A stretch of DNA of 64,000 nucleotides from Burkholderiales bacterium (GCA_019634955.1 JAHCAK010000003.1:61756-125755), one strand, 5' to 3'. Positions 48,451 through 58,845 are shown, counted from the stretch's first letter. Program-made: numbers and translations. Notes: a model not told the origin generated them from the letters alone.

Positions 48451-50346
48451 ATGAGACCCGCCCGCCGCCGCATCCTGCCCGCCCTGCTCGCCGCCGCCTT
48501 CGCCGGCGCGCTGCCCGCCGCGCACGCCGTCCAGTTCTCGAACGTCGTCGTCTTCGGCGACAGCCTTTCCGACGCCGGCTTCTACCGGCCGCTGCTGGCG
48601 GCCCAGGGCCTTCCCTCGGCGCTGGTGGCGCAGCTGGGCCGCTTCACGACGAACCCCGGCCCCATCTGGGCCGAGATCGTGGCCCAGCACTACGGGGTCT
48701 CGGCGGCGCCCTCGAACGCCAACGGCTGGATCTTCGCGCAGGGCGGCGCCCGCGTGGCCCTGCCGCAGGGCGCCTCCCCGGGCGTGACGCAACGCCCGGT
48801 GAGCACCCAGGTGACCGAGTACCTCACGCGCACCGGCGGCGCGGCGGACCCGAACGCGCTGCACACGGTCTGGGCCGGCGCCAACGACTTCTTCGCCAAC
48901 TTCACGGCCTTCGCCGGCGGCCAGATCACGCAGGCGGAGCTGCAGGCGAACGTGCTCGCGGCCGCCACCGCCGAGATCCAGCAGGTCGGCCGGCTCTACG
49001 CGGCCGGCGCGCGCTACGTGATGGTCTTCGCCCTGCCCAACATCGGCACGACCCCGCAGTTCAGCGCCCTCGGCGCGCAGGCGGCCGGCGCCGCCACGCA
49101 GCTCTCGGCCGGGTACAACACGACGCTCTTCACCGGCCTCGCCTCGACGGGCCTGCGCGTGATCCCGGTGGACGCCTTCACGCTACTCTCGGAGATCCAG
49201 GCGAACCCCTCCGCCTACGGCTTCACGAACACCACGGGCATCGCCTGCGGCCCGTTCCCGGGCGTGACGACCTCCGGCAACTCGCAGTTCTGCTACTCCG
49301 GCAACCTCGTGGCCCCCAACGCGGACCGCACCTACATCTTCGCCGACGGCGTGCACCCGACCAGCGCCGCACACCGCATCGTCGCCGACTTCGCGATGTC
49401 GCTCGTCGACGGCCCGGCCGGCTACTCGCTGTACGGCGAGGTGCCGCTGCGCACGCGCGCGGCCCACGTGCAGACGCTCTCCGACGGGCTGGCGCTCGCG
49501 CAGGCGGGCTCGGGCACCTTCAGCGCCTTCGCGTCGACGGCCGGTGGCAACTTCGAGGTCGAGGCGGCGGGCACGGATCCCTCGTTCGACTCCAACAACC
49601 GCGCGATCTCGGTCGGTCTGACGATGCGCGCGTCGGAGTCCGTGGTCGTCGGCGCGGCCCTGGGCCGCACCAAGGCCGAGGGCACCTTCGGCGCCGAGCG
49701 CGGCGGGTTCCGCACCACCGAGAACACGGGCTCCGTCTTCTTCGGCGTGAAGTCGGGCGGCTTCCACGCCAACGGCGCGGCCTCGCTCGCGAACCTCGAC
49801 GTGTCGGAATCGCGCCGCGCGATCCGCCTCGGCCAGGCCACGCGCATCGCCCACGCCGCCCCCTCGGGCAGCAATGCGAGCGCCTCGGTGAACGCGGGCT
49901 ACGACTTCGCCTTCGGCGGCCTGTCCGTCGGCCCGATCGTCGGCTGGACCTCCCAGGACGTCGAGATCAACGGCTTCGACGAGACGGGCGCCGGCTCCGC
50001 CAACCTGCGCATCTCCACGCAGAAGCGCCGCTCCGAGGTGCTGAGCGCGGGCCTGCGCGCCTCGTGGAACCTGGGCTCGATCACGCCGTACGCCCGGGTG
50101 ACCGCCGACCAGGAGCGCGAGGACGACGGCCGCTTCGTGACCGCCTCGCCGCTGTCGCTCATCTCCGGCAATTCCTACGACATCCCGGCGATCTCCCTTT
50201 CCGACTCGAGCTGGACCACCGTGACCGTGGGCGTGCGCGGCAACATGACCAACGCCATCGGCTACGGCGTCAACTACACCAAGGTGACGGGCCGCAGCGG
50301 CGTGAGCGAGGACTACGTCTCCGGCACGCTCTCCGTGCGCTTCTGA
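48451..50346 (+). CDS. GDSL-family autotransporter esterase
   Basis: A 631-residue surface esterase. The signal peptide ends AHA (residue 26). The passenger is a GDSL hydrolase with Ser38 in FGDSLSDAG, block II around QGGARV, block III in WAGANDFF and the catalytic Asp-x-x-His in DGVHPTSAAH (about 300). A linker leads to an autotransporter beta-barrel (about 370-631) with the C-terminal phenylalanine of outer-membrane proteins (LSVRF). The architecture resembles EstA of pseudomonads. GGAGGAG lies nine bases before the start. It follows ppsR by 40 bases and ends at a strong terminator. Confidence 0.94.
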   Translation: MRPARRRILPALLAAAFAGALPAAHAVQFSNVVVFGDSLSDAGFYRPLLAAQGLPSALVAQLGRFTTNPGPIWAEIVAQHYGVSAAPSNANGWIFAQGGARVALPQGASPGVTQRPVSTQVTEYLTRTGGAADPNALHTVWAGANDFFANFTAFAGGQITQAELQANVLAAATAEIQQVGRLYAAGARYVMVFALPNIGTTPQFSALGAQAAGAATQLSAGYNTTLFTGLASTGLRVIPVDAFTLLSEIQANPSAYGFTNTTGIACGPFPGVTTSGNSQFCYSGNLVAPNADRTYIFADGVHPTSAAHRIVADFAMSLVDGPAGYSLYGEVPLRTRAAHVQTLSDGLALAQAGSGTFSAFASTAGGNFEVEAAGTDPSFDSNNRAISVGLTMRASESVVVGAALGRTKAEGTFGAERGGFRTTENTGSVFFGVKSGGFHANGAASLANLDVSESRRAIRLGQATRIAHAAPSGSNASASVNAGYDFAFGGLSVGPIVGWTSQDVEINGFDETGAGSANLRISTQKRRSEVLSAGLRASWNLGSITPYARVTADQEREDDGRFVTASPLSLISGNSYDIPAISLSDSSWTTVTVGVRGNMTNAIGYGVNYTKVTGRSGVSEDYVSGTLSVRF

Positions 50347-50364
50347 GCCTGGCGATGGCCGACG

Positions 50365-50393
50365 ACGGGCGCCTTCGGGCGCCCGTTTTCTTT
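50365..50393 (+). terminator. Rho-independent terminator of the GDSL autotransporter gene
   Basis: The stem CGGGCGCC/GGCGCCCG (50366-50373 with 50378-50385), extended by an A-T pair and closed by TTCG, is followed by TTTTCTTT. It starts 18 bases past the stop. Confidence 0.92.
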
Positions 50394-50463
50394 CCGGGCT
50401 GCGCGGGAGAGGGAAGGGTCGGGGGATTTCACCGCCTCCCCTGCCCGCACGTACACTTCGTCC

Positions 50464-50805
50464 ATGAAGCGCATCTACGACGCCGCGAGCCTCCCCGAGG
50501 CGCACATCCTCGCCGCGCACCTCGCGACGCGGGGCGTGCGAGTGCGCGTGCTCAACGCGAACGCGGCGGGGGCGATGGGCGAGATCCCGATGGATGCGGC
50601 CGCGCCGCAACTGTGGGTGGAGGACGCGCGCGACGAGGCGCGCGCCCGCGAGGCCATCGCCGCCTTCCACGCGCAGGCCGCGGGGCCCGCGCGGCGCTGC
50701 CCGAAGTGCGGGGAGGAGAACCCGCCCGCGTTCGACCTGTGCTGGTCGTGCGGGGCGGGGCTCGAGTCCGCCGCCGGCGATCAGGGCGTGCCGATGAACA
50801 GGTAG
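50464..50805 (+). CDS. DUF2007 family protein with C-terminal zinc ribbon
   Basis: A 113-residue cytoplasmic protein. The first 75 residues (MKRIYDAASLPEAHILAAHL, then VRVLNANAAG and PQLWVEDARDEARAREAI) form a DUF2007 domain, a ferredoxin-like fold often called putative signal-transducing protein. A zinc ribbon follows (CPKC about 80, CWSC about 97). The function is unknown. Its last 25 bases overlap the end of the convergent patatin gene. Confidence 0.85.
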   Translation: MKRIYDAASLPEAHILAAHLATRGVRVRVLNANAAGAMGEIPMDAAAPQLWVEDARDEARAREAIAAFHAQAAGPARRCPKCGEENPPAFDLCWSCGAGLESAAGDQGVPMNR

Positions 50806-52991
50806 AAGCGCCCCGAGCGCTCCTTCGACCAGCCGTAACCGAGGTACATCGGCCCGAAGACCGTGTTGGAGGCGAGGTACAGGCCGTAGGAATTCACGGC
50901 GCCCGTGAGGTTGGGCTCTGTGACCGGGTTCTTCATGTATCCCGTCTCGAAGGAAAGCCCCGCCATCACCGAGAGCCCGAGCAGGGGCAGCGGCCGGGTG
51001 AGGCGGTACTGCGCCTGCACCGACAGGAGGCCATAGGCCTCGGTGCCGACGATCTGTCCCGGCGCGAAGGCCGAAAGGCGCCCCTGCCCGCCAAGCGCGA
51101 AGGCGTCGCCCAGCGGGGGCGTGCCGCGCGTGGCCTGCCCGCCCTCGACGGTGCCCAGCACCACGAAGTCCCCCGGCGACCAAGCGCCGCCGACGCGCCC
51201 CTCGGCGCGGCCGTAGCGCCCGTCGAGGCTCGACTGGCGGAAGGCATCGAAGTAATCGAGATTCACCCGGTAGCCGCGCGTCGGGAAGAAGGCGAAGTCC
51301 TGCGTGTCGAGGGCGAGCGAGCCCGTGAGCCCGCCCACGGTGCCGCGGCTGTCCGGCAGCAGCGGGTCACCGGTGTCCCGGGTGGCGCGCACGCGCCGCT
51401 CCAGCCATCCCAGCTTCGCCTGGCCGTACGCGTCGAGGTTCGCGCCCAGTTCCAGTCCCGCGCGGCTGTCGCGCACGCGGTATTCCGCCAGCCGGTCGCC
51501 GTCGAAGAAGAGGCCCAGCTTGCGCTGCGCGGCGCCGATGAACGGGCGCACGAACCAGCGCTGCCGCAGGTCGAGCGGCTGGTAGTACTCCGTGGCGAAA
51601 CCCTGATTGTTGCCCAGCTGCAGGCTCGTGAGCCACTCCCCGCCGTAGGCATTGAGCCAGGTCCGCCGGTAGAGGGCGCGCAGGTTGTAGGGCGACTCGG
51701 CGCGGAAGTCCGAGGAGAGGTTCAGCCCGAAGCGCAGGTAGTCGGGCCCCCAGGACTTCTCGATGGGGGTGAGCTGCAGGATGGTGCGGTCGCGCTCGCG
51801 CAGCACCGAGTAGTCGAGGGAGGTGAGGTCGCCGCGGCTGTGGACGAGGACCAGGTCCTTCTCCAGCGCGCGCGAGTCGAGCGGCGCGCCTTCCTGCTGG
51901 CGGATCGAGGCGCGCAGCTCCTCGGCGTTCACGAAGCGCGTGCGGGCGATGCGGACCTCGTCCACCACGGGCGGTGTCGGCGCGGGGTCCATGCGCACGC
52001 CCGCGCGCCAGGCCTTGTACGCCTCCGGGGAGACGGCGAGCGCCTGCAGCCGGTCCGCCACGGCGAGCGCCGCGCGGCGGCCGGTCTCGGCCGCGTCGAG
52101 CTGGCGGTTGAAGTCCGCCGCGGTGATGTCGCCCAGCTCCGGGCGCATGTACACGTCTCGCGGCCCCAGGAGCGCGAGCGACTTGGCGACGTTCTGCTCG
52201 GTGAGCAGGTTCACCACCTGGCCCACCACGCTCAGCACGCCCGTCACCTCCTCGGGCTTGAGGAGCGGCGAGCCCACGTTCACGGCGATCACCACCTCGG
52301 CGCCGCAGCGGTCGCGCACCTCCTGCACCGGGAGGTTGTCGACGAGACCGCCGTCGACGAGCTTTCGGCCGTCGCGCACGACCGGGGCGATCGCCCCCGG
52401 CACGGACATGCTGGCGCGCATGGCGGAGGTGAGGCTGCCGTCGCGCATCGCCACGCGCTCGCCGGTGCCGATGTCGGTGGCGATGAGGGTGAGCGGAAGC
52501 GCCAGCCGCTCGATGCGCCGCTCGCCCAGGTCGCCGCGCACCAGCGCGTTGAAGAAGAGCTTGATCTTCTCGCCCGCGACGGCGCCCTCGCGGTAGCGCA
52601 GCCCGTCCCGCGTGACGCCGAACTCGAGGCCCGAGTAATAGCGGTCGTCGATCTCCTTGCGGCGCAGGCTCACGGCGTCGCGCCCGGCGCTGTCGTCGAA
52701 GAGTGCCGTCCAGTCGGTGCGCGCGATCGCCGAGCGGATCTCCGCCGGCGCCACCCCGGCCGCGTACGCGCCGGCGGCGATCGCCCCCATGCTCGTGCCC
52801 GCCACGCAGTCGAAGGGCACGCGCATCTCCTCCAGCACCTCGAGGACGCCCAGGTGCGCGCCGCCGCGCGCGCCGCCGCCGCCCAGGACCAGGCCCACCT
52901 TGGGGCGGGCGCCTTCCGCGGCGACGGCGTCGCCCGGGGGCGACAGGGCGATGGCGAGCAGTCCGAGGGCGACGAGGCGGGCGGCGGTCAC
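50781..52991 (-). CDS. Patatin-like phospholipase with outer-membrane barrel (PlpD-like, type Vd)
   Basis: A 736-residue outer-membrane protein. After a signal peptide (GTG start at 52991) comes a patatin domain with oxyanion loop GGGGARGGAH (about 38), nucleophile in GTSMG (about 64) and the dyad aspartate in VDGGLVDN (about 212). A single POTRA-like region (about 335-400) and a BamA/TpsB-like 16-strand barrel follow, ending YGWSKERSGRFYLFIGTP. This equals PlpD of Pseudomonas, where the lipase is carried by its own barrel. It overlaps the convergent DUF2007 gene by 25 bases. Confidence 0.94.
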   Translation of the reverse strand: MTAARLVALGLLAIALSPPGDAVAAEGARPKVGLVLGGGGARGGAHLGVLEVLEEMRVPFDCVAGTSMGAIAAGAYAAGVAPAEIRSAIARTDWTALFDDSAGRDAVSLRRKEIDDRYYSGLEFGVTRDGLRYREGAVAGEKIKLFFNALVRGDLGERRIERLALPLTLIATDIGTGERVAMRDGSLTSAMRASMSVPGAIAPVVRDGRKLVDGGLVDNLPVQEVRDRCGAEVVIAVNVGSPLLKPEEVTGVLSVVGQVVNLLTEQNVAKSLALLGPRDVYMRPELGDITAADFNRQLDAAETGRRAALAVADRLQALAVSPEAYKAWRAGVRMDPAPTPPVVDEVRIARTRFVNAEELRASIRQQEGAPLDSRALEKDLVLVHSRGDLTSLDYSVLRERDRTILQLTPIEKSWGPDYLRFGLNLSSDFRAESPYNLRALYRRTWLNAYGGEWLTSLQLGNNQGFATEYYQPLDLRQRWFVRPFIGAAQRKLGLFFDGDRLAEYRVRDSRAGLELGANLDAYGQAKLGWLERRVRATRDTGDPLLPDSRGTVGGLTGSLALDTQDFAFFPTRGYRVNLDYFDAFRQSSLDGRYGRAEGRVGGAWSPGDFVVLGTVEGGQATRGTPPLGDAFALGGQGRLSAFAPGQIVGTEAYGLLSVQAQYRLTRPLPLLGLSVMAGLSFETGYMKNPVTEPNLTGAVNSYGLYLASNTVFGPMYLGYGWSKERSGRFYLFIGTP

Positions 52992-53049
52992 GGCGGGCTC
53001 CGGCGGTGGGGCGGGATAGGCGCCATTCTGCCCCAGCGCGCGGCCGGGA

Positions 53050-53778
53050 TCAGACCCTCACCGAGAACGGCGTGAAGTCGGTGTCGCGGTCGTAGAAGTC
53101 CTCGCGCTCGGCGCGCTTGAGGAAGCCGACGATGGCGTAGGTGACGGGCGTGAAGAGGACCTCCACGCCCACCTTCATCACGAACTGCGCGAGCATGACC
53201 AGCGGCAGCTTGTCGTCCGGGATGATCCCCGTGCCGTAGAAGGCGAGCGGGTAGAAGAGCGCGGAGTCCACGCCCTCGCCCACGATCGTCGAGCCGATGG
53301 TGCGCGACCACAGCCACCGGCCCTGCGTGAGGATCTTCATCTTGGCGAGCGTGAAGGAGTTCACGAACTCGCCGCAGAAGTAGGCCACCATCGACGCCAG
53401 CGCGACCCGCCACGCCTGGCCGAAGGCGACCTCGTAGGCGGCCTGGTTCTGCCAGAAGGGCGCCGGCGGCAGCGACACCACCACCCACGCCATGAAGGAG
53501 GCGAAGGCGAGGCCCGCGAAGCCGGCCCAGATCACGCGGCGCGAGCGCGCGTAGCCGTAGACCTCGGTGAGGATGTCGCCGAAGACGTAGGAGATGGGGA
53601 AGAAGAGCACGCCGGCGCCGAAGGTGACGATCCCGAGCAGCGGGAGGTCCACCTGCGAGATCTTGGCGGGGCCGATGAGGTTCGAGCAGACGAGGACGGT
53701 CACGAAGGCCGCCATCACGAACTCGTAGTACCGGTACTGGCGCTGCGGGGGCGGCGTGGCCGCGGGAGTTTTTTGCAT
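53050..53778 (-). CDS. Queuosine precursor transporter (YhhQ family)
   Basis: A 242-residue inner-membrane protein with six or more membrane segments. SYVFGDILTEVYGYARSRR and FCGEFVNSFTLAKMK are the conserved signatures of the vitamin-uptake-like YhhQ/QPTR family, which imports preQ0 or preQ1 for tRNA queuosine. The length is normal. An inverted-repeat element lies 62 bases upstream and might affect expression. Confidence 0.93.
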   Translation of the reverse strand: MQKTPAATPPPQRQYRYYEFVMAAFVTVLVCSNLIGPAKISQVDLPLLGIVTFGAGVLFFPISYVFGDILTEVYGYARSRRVIWAGFAGLAFASFMAWVVVSLPPAPFWQNQAAYEVAFGQAWRVALASMVAYFCGEFVNSFTLAKMKILTQGRWLWSRTIGSTIVGEGVDSALFYPLAFYGTGIIPDDKLPLVMLAQFVMKVGVEVLFTPVTYAIVGFLKRAEREDFYDRDTDFTPFSVRV

Positions 53779-53840
53779 GAGGTGGGCTCCGACTCATCCG
53801 GTGTCAGGGACCGGCGGGGCTACGGTAACCCAGAATCCGT

Positions 53841-54005
53841 GGAAACGCCGATGAACGCCGATTCCCCGCCGATTGCCGCCGATGAATGCGGGGCGGATCG
53901 TGAAGCGGAAAGCGGAATCTCGATGCGGCGAATGGTCCCGGAAGCGAGAACTCCCCCGAATCATCGGCGGCAATCGGCGGGGAATCGGCGTTCATCGGCG
54001 TTTCC
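53841..54005. repeat. Inverted-repeat element with perfect 45-base arms
   Basis: The left arm 53841-53885 begins GGAAACGCCGATGAACGCCG and the right arm 53961-54005 is its exact inverse over 45 bases; 75 unrelated bases lie between. The arms are made of GCCGATnnnCGCCGAT subunits. The right arm contains the last codons and TGA stop of the TrmH-family gene. The perfect arms suggest recent insertion or active maintenance. It has the size of a MITE, but no transposase is visible. Confidence 0.9.
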
Positions 54006-54798
54006 CCGGGGCACCCGCATCACTCCCCCGCTGCCGCACGGCCTCGAAGAGGGCGATCGACCCGGCGACGCCGGCGTTGAGCGATTCGGCGCGCCCGGGC
54101 ATGGGGATGCGCGCGCGGACCGTCGCCGCGCGCTCGAGCGCGGGCGAGAGCCCCGCGCCCTCGTTGCCCACGAGGAGGGCGAGCGGCCCGCGCAGGTCGG
54201 TGTCGTGGAGGGAGGCCTTCGCCTCGCCGCAGAGCGCGACGCTCGTCCCCGCGAATCCGGCCACGAAGGCCGCGAGGTCGGCGCCCTCGACGATGTTCAC
54301 CGCGAAGTGCGCGCCCTGCCCCGCGCGCAGCACCTTGGGCGACCACGCGAAGGCGCAGGTCGGCGAGAGCAGCACGTGCTCGACGCCGGCCGCCGCGGCG
54401 CTGCGCAGCAGCGTGCCGACGTTGCCGGGGTCCTGGAGATCCTCGAGCGCGAGGCAGAAGCGCGCGCCCGGCGGCACGGGCCGGCCCGCGGGCGTGGCGA
54501 CGACGGCGATCACCCCGGTGGGCGACTCCACGCCGCTCACGGCGGCGAAGAGCGCGTCGGCGAGTTCCACGATCACCGCGGAGGCCGCGCGCGCGCGCCC
54601 CGCGAGCGCCGCCTCCGCCTCGGCGGCGGCGGGCGTGAGGAAGAGCTGCGCCACGGGGTGCCCCGCGTCGAGGCAGGCCCGCACGAGGTGCGCGCCCTCG
54701 ATCACCGTGAGGCCGCGCCTGCGCCGCTCCGCCGCGGAAGAAGCGAGCTTCGCGAGCGCCTTGTAGGCGGGGTTGTCCCGCGAGGCGACGGTCTTCAT
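53992..54798 (-). CDS. TrmH/SpoU-family RNA 2'-O-methyltransferase
   Basis: A 268-residue SPOUT methyltransferase. An N-terminal substrate-binding domain starts [18 protein letters not shown]. The knotted SAM domain has [29 protein letters not shown] and [18 protein letters not shown], the three family motifs. The target (23S rRNA G2251 or another site) cannot be told. ATG 54798 overlaps the rnhB stop. The stop and final residues (GKRR) lie inside an inverted-repeat element, so the original C-terminus may differ. Confidence 0.92.
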   Translation of the reverse strand: MKTVASRDNPAYKALAKLASSAAERRRRGLTVIEGAHLVRACLDAGHPVAQLFLTPAAAEAEAALAGRARAASAVIVELADALFAAVSGVESPTGVIAVVATPAGRPVPPGARFCLALEDLQDPGNVGTLLRSAAAAGVEHVLLSPTCAFAWSPKVLRAGQGAHFAVNIVEGADLAAFVAGFAGTSVALCGEAKASLHDTDLRGPLALLVGNEGAGLSPALERAATVRARIPMPGRAESLNAGVAGSIALFEAVRQRGSDAGAPGKRR

Positions 54799-55409
54799 CG
54801 CGGGAAGGCGAGCTCGCGTTGCGCGATCGCCTCGCGCACCGGCCCGAACGAGCGGCGGTGGATCTCGCACGGCCCCAGCGCGCGAAGCGCCGCCAGGTGC
54901 TCGGCCGTGGGGTAGCCCTTGTGGCGGGCGAAGCCGTAGCCGGGGTAGCGCGCGTCCAGGGCCACCATCTCCGCGTCGCGCGCGGTCTTGGCGAGGATGG
55001 AGGCGGCCGAGATCGCGGCGACGAGGCGGTCCCCCTTCACGATCGCGCGAGAGGGCCAGGCCGTGCGCGGCACGTGCAGGCCGTCCACGACGACCTCGCC
55101 GGGGTCCACGCCGAGCGAGTCGATCGCGCGCGCCATCGCGGCGAGGCTCGCCTGCAGGATGTTCATCGCGTCGATCTCGGCCACGGTGGCGGTGGCCACC
55201 GCCCACGCGAGCGAGCGGCTGCGGATCGCGCAGGCCAGCGCCTCGCGCCGCGCCGCGTCGAGCAGCTTGGAATCGCGAAGGCCCGGGACGGGGCGGGATG
55301 GATCGAGGATCACCGCCGCGGCGTAGACCGCGCCGGCGAGCGGGCCGCGCCCGGCCTCGTCAACCCCGCACTGCCGCGAGGGAGGATCGGCCGGTGGTCG
55401 GGGTGGCAT
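54795..55409 (-). CDS. rnhB: Ribonuclease HII
   Basis: A 204-residue endonuclease removing ribonucleotides from [15 protein letters not shown] holds catalytic Asp16 and Glu17; [18 protein letters not shown] and [13 protein letters not shown] hold the rest of the active site. ATG 55409 gives a 50-base overlap with lpxB. No start closer to the lpxB stop would keep the catalytic Asp. Confidence 0.95.
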   Translation of the reverse strand: MPPRPPADPPSRQCGVDEAGRGPLAGAVYAAAVILDPSRPVPGLRDSKLLDAARREALACAIRSRSLAWAVATATVAEIDAMNILQASLAAMARAIDSLGVDPGEVVVDGLHVPRTAWPSRAIVKGDRLVAAISAASILAKTARDAEMVALDARYPGYGFARHKGYPTAEHLAALRALGPCEIHRRSFGPVREAIAQRELAFPR

Positions 55410-56559
55410 GGGAGGCGCCCGGGGCGAGCCACGGCGCGAGCGCCTGCGCGACGCGCTCGTCGTTGCCGCAGCGCAGCTGCTGGTGGATCGTGGCGTAGCG
55501 CGCCTGGAGCCTCTCGCGCGCGGCCTTGTGGTCGAGCCAGTTGCCGAGCGCCTGCTCGAGGTTCCCGGCCGTGGCGTTCTCCTGCAGAAGCTCGGGGACG
55601 ATGAACTCGCCGGCGAGGATGTTGGGCAGCCCGACGTACGGCAGGAGCGCCTTCCTCATCATGAGCCGGTAGGTGAGCGCGGGCACGCGGTAGGTGATCA
55701 CCATGGGGCAGCGGGCGAGCGCGCCCTCGAGCGTGGCCGTGCCGCTCGCCACCAGCGCCGCGTCCGCCGCCTGGAAGGCGAGCCGCGCGTGGCCGAAGAG
55801 GATGGTGAGGTCGAGCGCCTGCGCCTCGCGCGCGTAGAGGCGCGACTCGAAGTAGTCGCGCGTCTGCCGCGTGGCCAGGGGCACGAAGAAGCGCGTGCCC
55901 GGCCGCTTCGCCGCCAGGCGCAGCGCCGTGTCGATGAAGAGGTCGGCGTGCGCCTCCAGCTCGCCGCGCCGGCTGCCGGGAAGCAGCGCCACCGCCGTGG
56001 CCCGGTCGGCGAGGCGCAGCTGCGCGCGCGCTTCCGCGCGGTCGGGCTCGAGCGGCATCTCGTCGGCGAGCGGGTGGCCGACGTAGGCGGCGTCGATGCC
56101 GGCCTTCGCGTAGATCGGCGGCTCGAAGGGGAAGAGCGCCAGCACCCGGTCGGCGGCGCGGCCGATGGCCGGGAGCCGGCCCGCGCGCCACGCCCAGATC
56201 GAGGGGCTCACGTAGTGGACCGTGGGGATGCCGGCGCGCTTGAGGCGCGCCTCGAGCCCGAGGTTGAAGTCGGGCGCGTCCACCCCGATGAAGAGGTCGG
56301 GCCGGTCGGCGGCGAGGCGCGCCGCGAGGTCCGCGCGGATGCGCAGCAGCTCCGGCAGGCTGCGCAGCGCCTCCACGTAGCCGCGCACGGCGAGCTTCTC
56401 CATCGGCACGAGCGTCCTCGCCCCCGCGGCGATCATCTTCGGCCCCGCGATGCCGTAGAACTCGGTCCCGGGGAAGCGCGCGCGCACCGCGCGCACGAGG
56501 GCGGCGCCCAGCAGGTCGCCGGAGGCCTCCCCGGCCACGATCGCCACGCGACGCGTCAC
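55360..56559 (-). CDS. lpxB: Lipid-A-disaccharide synthase
   Basis: A 399-residue GT19 glycosyltransferase joining UDP-2,3-diacylglucosamine and lipid X in lipid A synthesis at the inner membrane. It has [17 protein letters not shown] at the start, [25 protein letters not shown] and [13 protein letters not shown], all diagnostic. GTG 56559 is 16 bases after the lpxA stop. It overlaps rnhB by 50 bases. Confidence 0.97.
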   Translation of the reverse strand: MTRRVAIVAGEASGDLLGAALVRAVRARFPGTEFYGIAGPKMIAAGARTLVPMEKLAVRGYVEALRSLPELLRIRADLAARLAADRPDLFIGVDAPDFNLGLEARLKRAGIPTVHYVSPSIWAWRAGRLPAIGRAADRVLALFPFEPPIYAKAGIDAAYVGHPLADEMPLEPDRAEARAQLRLADRATAVALLPGSRRGELEAHADLFIDTALRLAAKRPGTRFFVPLATRQTRDYFESRLYAREAQALDLTILFGHARLAFQAADAALVASGTATLEGALARCPMVITYRVPALTYRLMMRKALLPYVGLPNILAGEFIVPELLQENATAGNLEQALGNWLDHKAARERLQARYATIHQQLRCGNDERVAQALAPWLAPGASHATPTTGRSSLAAVRG

Positions 56560-56575
56560 GGCCGCCCCGGGCGCA

Positions 56576-57352
56576 TCAGCGCACGATCCCGCGGGTCGAG
56601 GTGGCCAGGAAGTCGACGATCGCGCGCACCTCCGGGGCGGACTGCGCCTGGCGTTCGAGCTCCGCCCGGGCCTCCGCGAGCGTGAGCCCCGACTTGTAGA
56701 GCGTGCGGTAGGCGCGCTTGAGGGCCGCGAGCGCCTCGGGCGCGAAGCCGCGGCGCTTGAGACCCTCGGCGTTGATGCCGTGCGGCGCGCACGGGTGGCC
56801 GGCCACGGTCACGTAGGGCGGGATGTCCTGCAGCACCACGGATGAGACGCCCGCCATCACGTGCGCGCCCACCCTCACGAACTGGTGCACGCCGGTGAAG
56901 CCGCCCAGCACCGCGTGGTCGCCGATCCAGACGTGGCCGGCGAGCGTGGCGTTGTTGGCGAAGACGGTGTGGTCGCCCACCACGCAGTCGTGCGCGACGT
57001 GGCAGTAGGCCATCAGCCAGTTGTCGCTGCCCACCGTCGTCTCGCCGCGGTCCTGCGCCGTGCCGCGGTTGAGCGAGCAGTACTCGCGGATGGTATTGCG
57101 GTCGCCGATCGCAAGGCGCGTGGGCTCGCCGCGGTACTTCTTGTCCTGGTTGGCCTCGCCGATGGAGCAGAAGTGGAAGATGCGGTTGTCGCGCCCGATC
57201 GTGGTGTGCCCGGTGAGCACGCAGTGCGCGCCGATCGTGGTGCCCTCGCCCACCTCGACGTCGCCGTCGATCACGGTGTAGGGGCCCACGCGCACGCCCT
57301 CGGCCAGCCGCGCGCGCGGGTCGACGATGGCGGTGGGGTGGACGGCGGCCAT
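56576..57352 (-). CDS. lpxA: UDP-N-acetylglucosamine O-acyltransferase
   Basis: A 258-residue left-handed beta-helix enzyme adding the first 3-hydroxyacyl chain in lipid A synthesis. Hexapeptide repeats run through the N-terminal two thirds. The catalytic His is in [12 protein letters not shown], and [14 protein letters not shown] and [13 protein letters not shown] are typical. It starts four bases after fabZ. Confidence 0.97.
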   Translation of the reverse strand: MAAVHPTAIVDPRARLAEGVRVGPYTVIDGDVEVGEGTTIGAHCVLTGHTTIGRDNRIFHFCSIGEANQDKKYRGEPTRLAIGDRNTIREYCSLNRGTAQDRGETTVGSDNWLMAYCHVAHDCVVGDHTVFANNATLAGHVWIGDHAVLGGFTGVHQFVRVGAHVMAGVSSVVLQDIPPYVTVAGHPCAPHGINAEGLKRRGFAPEALAALKRAYRTLYKSGLTLAEARAELERQAQSAPEVRAIVDFLATSTRGIVR

Positions 57353-57356
57353 CGCC

Positions 57357-57812
57357 TCAGGCGCCCGACTCGACCGGGCGCAGGACGCAGAGGAGCTCGG
57401 CCTCCGCGGCCACCGCCCCGTCCACGCGGGCCACCGCCCGGAACTTGCCCAAACCGCGCGACATGCGCAGCTGCTCCACCTCGAACACGAGCTGGTCGCC
57501 GGGGCGCACCGGCCGCTTGAAGCGCGCGCCGTCGATGCCGGCGAAGTAGTAGACGTTGCGGCCGTCGTTCTTCTGCCCGACGGAGAGCAGGCCGAGCATG
57601 GCGGCCGCCTGCGCCATCGCCTCGACGACGAGCACGCCGGGCATCACCGCGAAGTGCGGGAAGTGGCCCTGGAAGAAGGGCTCGTTGGCCGTGACGTTCT
57701 TGACCGCGACGATGCGCCGGTCCTTCTCCCACTCGACCACGCGGTCGAGCAGCAGGAAGGGATAGCGGTGCGGCAGGTACTCCTTGATCTGCTCGATGCT
57801 AAGCGGTTCCAT
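57357..57812 (-). CDS. fabZ: 3-hydroxyacyl-ACP dehydratase FabZ
   Basis: A 151-residue hot-dog-fold dehydratase of fatty acid elongation. [12 protein letters not shown] opens the fold; the catalytic His is in [16 protein letters not shown] and the Glu in [11 protein letters not shown]. It overlaps the end of lpxD by 14 bases and competes with LpxA for the same acyl-ACP, as usual for this cluster. Confidence 0.97.
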   Translation of the reverse strand: MEPLSIEQIKEYLPHRYPFLLLDRVVEWEKDRRIVAVKNVTANEPFFQGHFPHFAVMPGVLVVEAMAQAAAMLGLLSVGQKNDGRNVYYFAGIDGARFKRPVRPGDQLVFEVEQLRMSRGLGKFRAVARVDGAVAAEAELLCVLRPVESGA

Positions 57813-58830
57813 CGTCCTCTCCGGGGTTGCGGCCGCCGCGGGCCGGGCGCTCGCCCAGCCGGCGCAGCCGCACGGCGTTCCTGAGCCAGTCGGCGTGCGG
57901 CATCATCGGCATGCCCGAGGAGTAGACCCCGGGCTCGGTGATCGATTTCGTGACGAACGTCGTGCCCGTGACGGTGACGCCGTCGGCGATCGTGATGTGG
58001 CCCACGATCCCCACGCCGCCGCCGATCACGCAGTGCCGCCCGATCACGGCGCTGCCGGCGATGCCCGTGCAGCCCGCGATCACGGTGTGCGCGCCGATGC
58101 GGCAGTTGTGCGCGACCTGCACCTGGTTGTCGATCTTCACGCCCTCCTCGACGACGGTGTCGCCGAGCGCGCCGCGGTCGATGGTGGTGTTGGCCCCCAC
58201 CTCGACGTCGTCGCCCAGCACCGCGCGGCCGACCTGCGGGATCTTCACCCAGCGCCCGGCGTCCGGCGCCATGCCGAAGCCGTCGGCGCCGATCACCGCG
58301 CCCGAGTGCAGGATGCAGCGCGCGCCCACCGCGCAGCCGGCGTAGACCGTGACGCGCGGGTGCAGGAGGGAATCGTCGCCGATCGCGGCGCCCTCGCCCA
58401 CGACGCAACCGGCGCCGATGCGCGCGCGCTCGCCGACGCGCGCGCCCGCGGCCACCACCGCGAACGGGCCGATCTCGGCCGAGGCGGCGACGGCGGCGGA
58501 CGGGTCGACCACCGCCGTCGGATGGACGCCCGGCACCGCCGCGCGCGGGGGATGGAACAGCGCCACCGTCCGCGCGTAATAGGCGTAGGGGTTGTCCGCG
58601 ATGATCCGCGCGATCGGGGTCGCGTCGCGGTCCCGGGGCCCCAGGATCACGGCCGAGGCGCGCGTCGCCGCGAGCCGCGAGCGGTACTTCGGGTTGGCCA
58701 GGAAGGTGATCTCGCCGGGCGCCGCCTCGTCCAGCGTCGCCACGCCGCGCACGGCGATCGAGGCGTCGCCGGCGATCTCCCCGCCGAGGCGGCGGGCGAT
58801 CTCCTGCAGGGTGAGGGCCTGTCCGGGCAC
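57799..58830 (-). CDS. lpxD: UDP-3-O-acylglucosamine N-acyltransferase
   Basis: A 343-residue lipid A enzyme. An N-terminal uridine-binding domain (with [15 protein letters not shown]) precedes the hexapeptide beta-helix. The catalytic His lies in [17 protein letters not shown]-terminal helix with [19 protein letters not shown] follows. GTG 58830 is 15 bases after the skp stop. Confidence 0.97.
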   Translation of the reverse strand: MPGQALTLQEIARRLGGEIAGDASIAVRGVATLDEAAPGEITFLANPKYRSRLAATRASAVILGPRDRDATPIARIIADNPYAYYARTVALFHPPRAAVPGVHPTAVVDPSAAVAASAEIGPFAVVAAGARVGERARIGAGCVVGEGAAIGDDSLLHPRVTVYAGCAVGARCILHSGAVIGADGFGMAPDAGRWVKIPQVGRAVLGDDVEVGANTTIDRGALGDTVVEEGVKIDNQVQVAHNCRIGAHTVIAGCTGIAGSAVIGRHCVIGGGVGIVGHITIADGVTVTGTTFVTKSITEPGVYSSGMPMMPHADWLRNAVRLRRLGERPARGGRNPGEDDGTA

Positions 58831-58845
58831 GGCGGGCTCGCGCGG

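Noticed and set aside
50064..53075. 1003-residue plus-strand frame opposite the patatin gene
   Set aside because: Shadow frame of low-complexity His/Arg/Glu/Ala composition; the minus strand encodes a complete PlpD-like protein.
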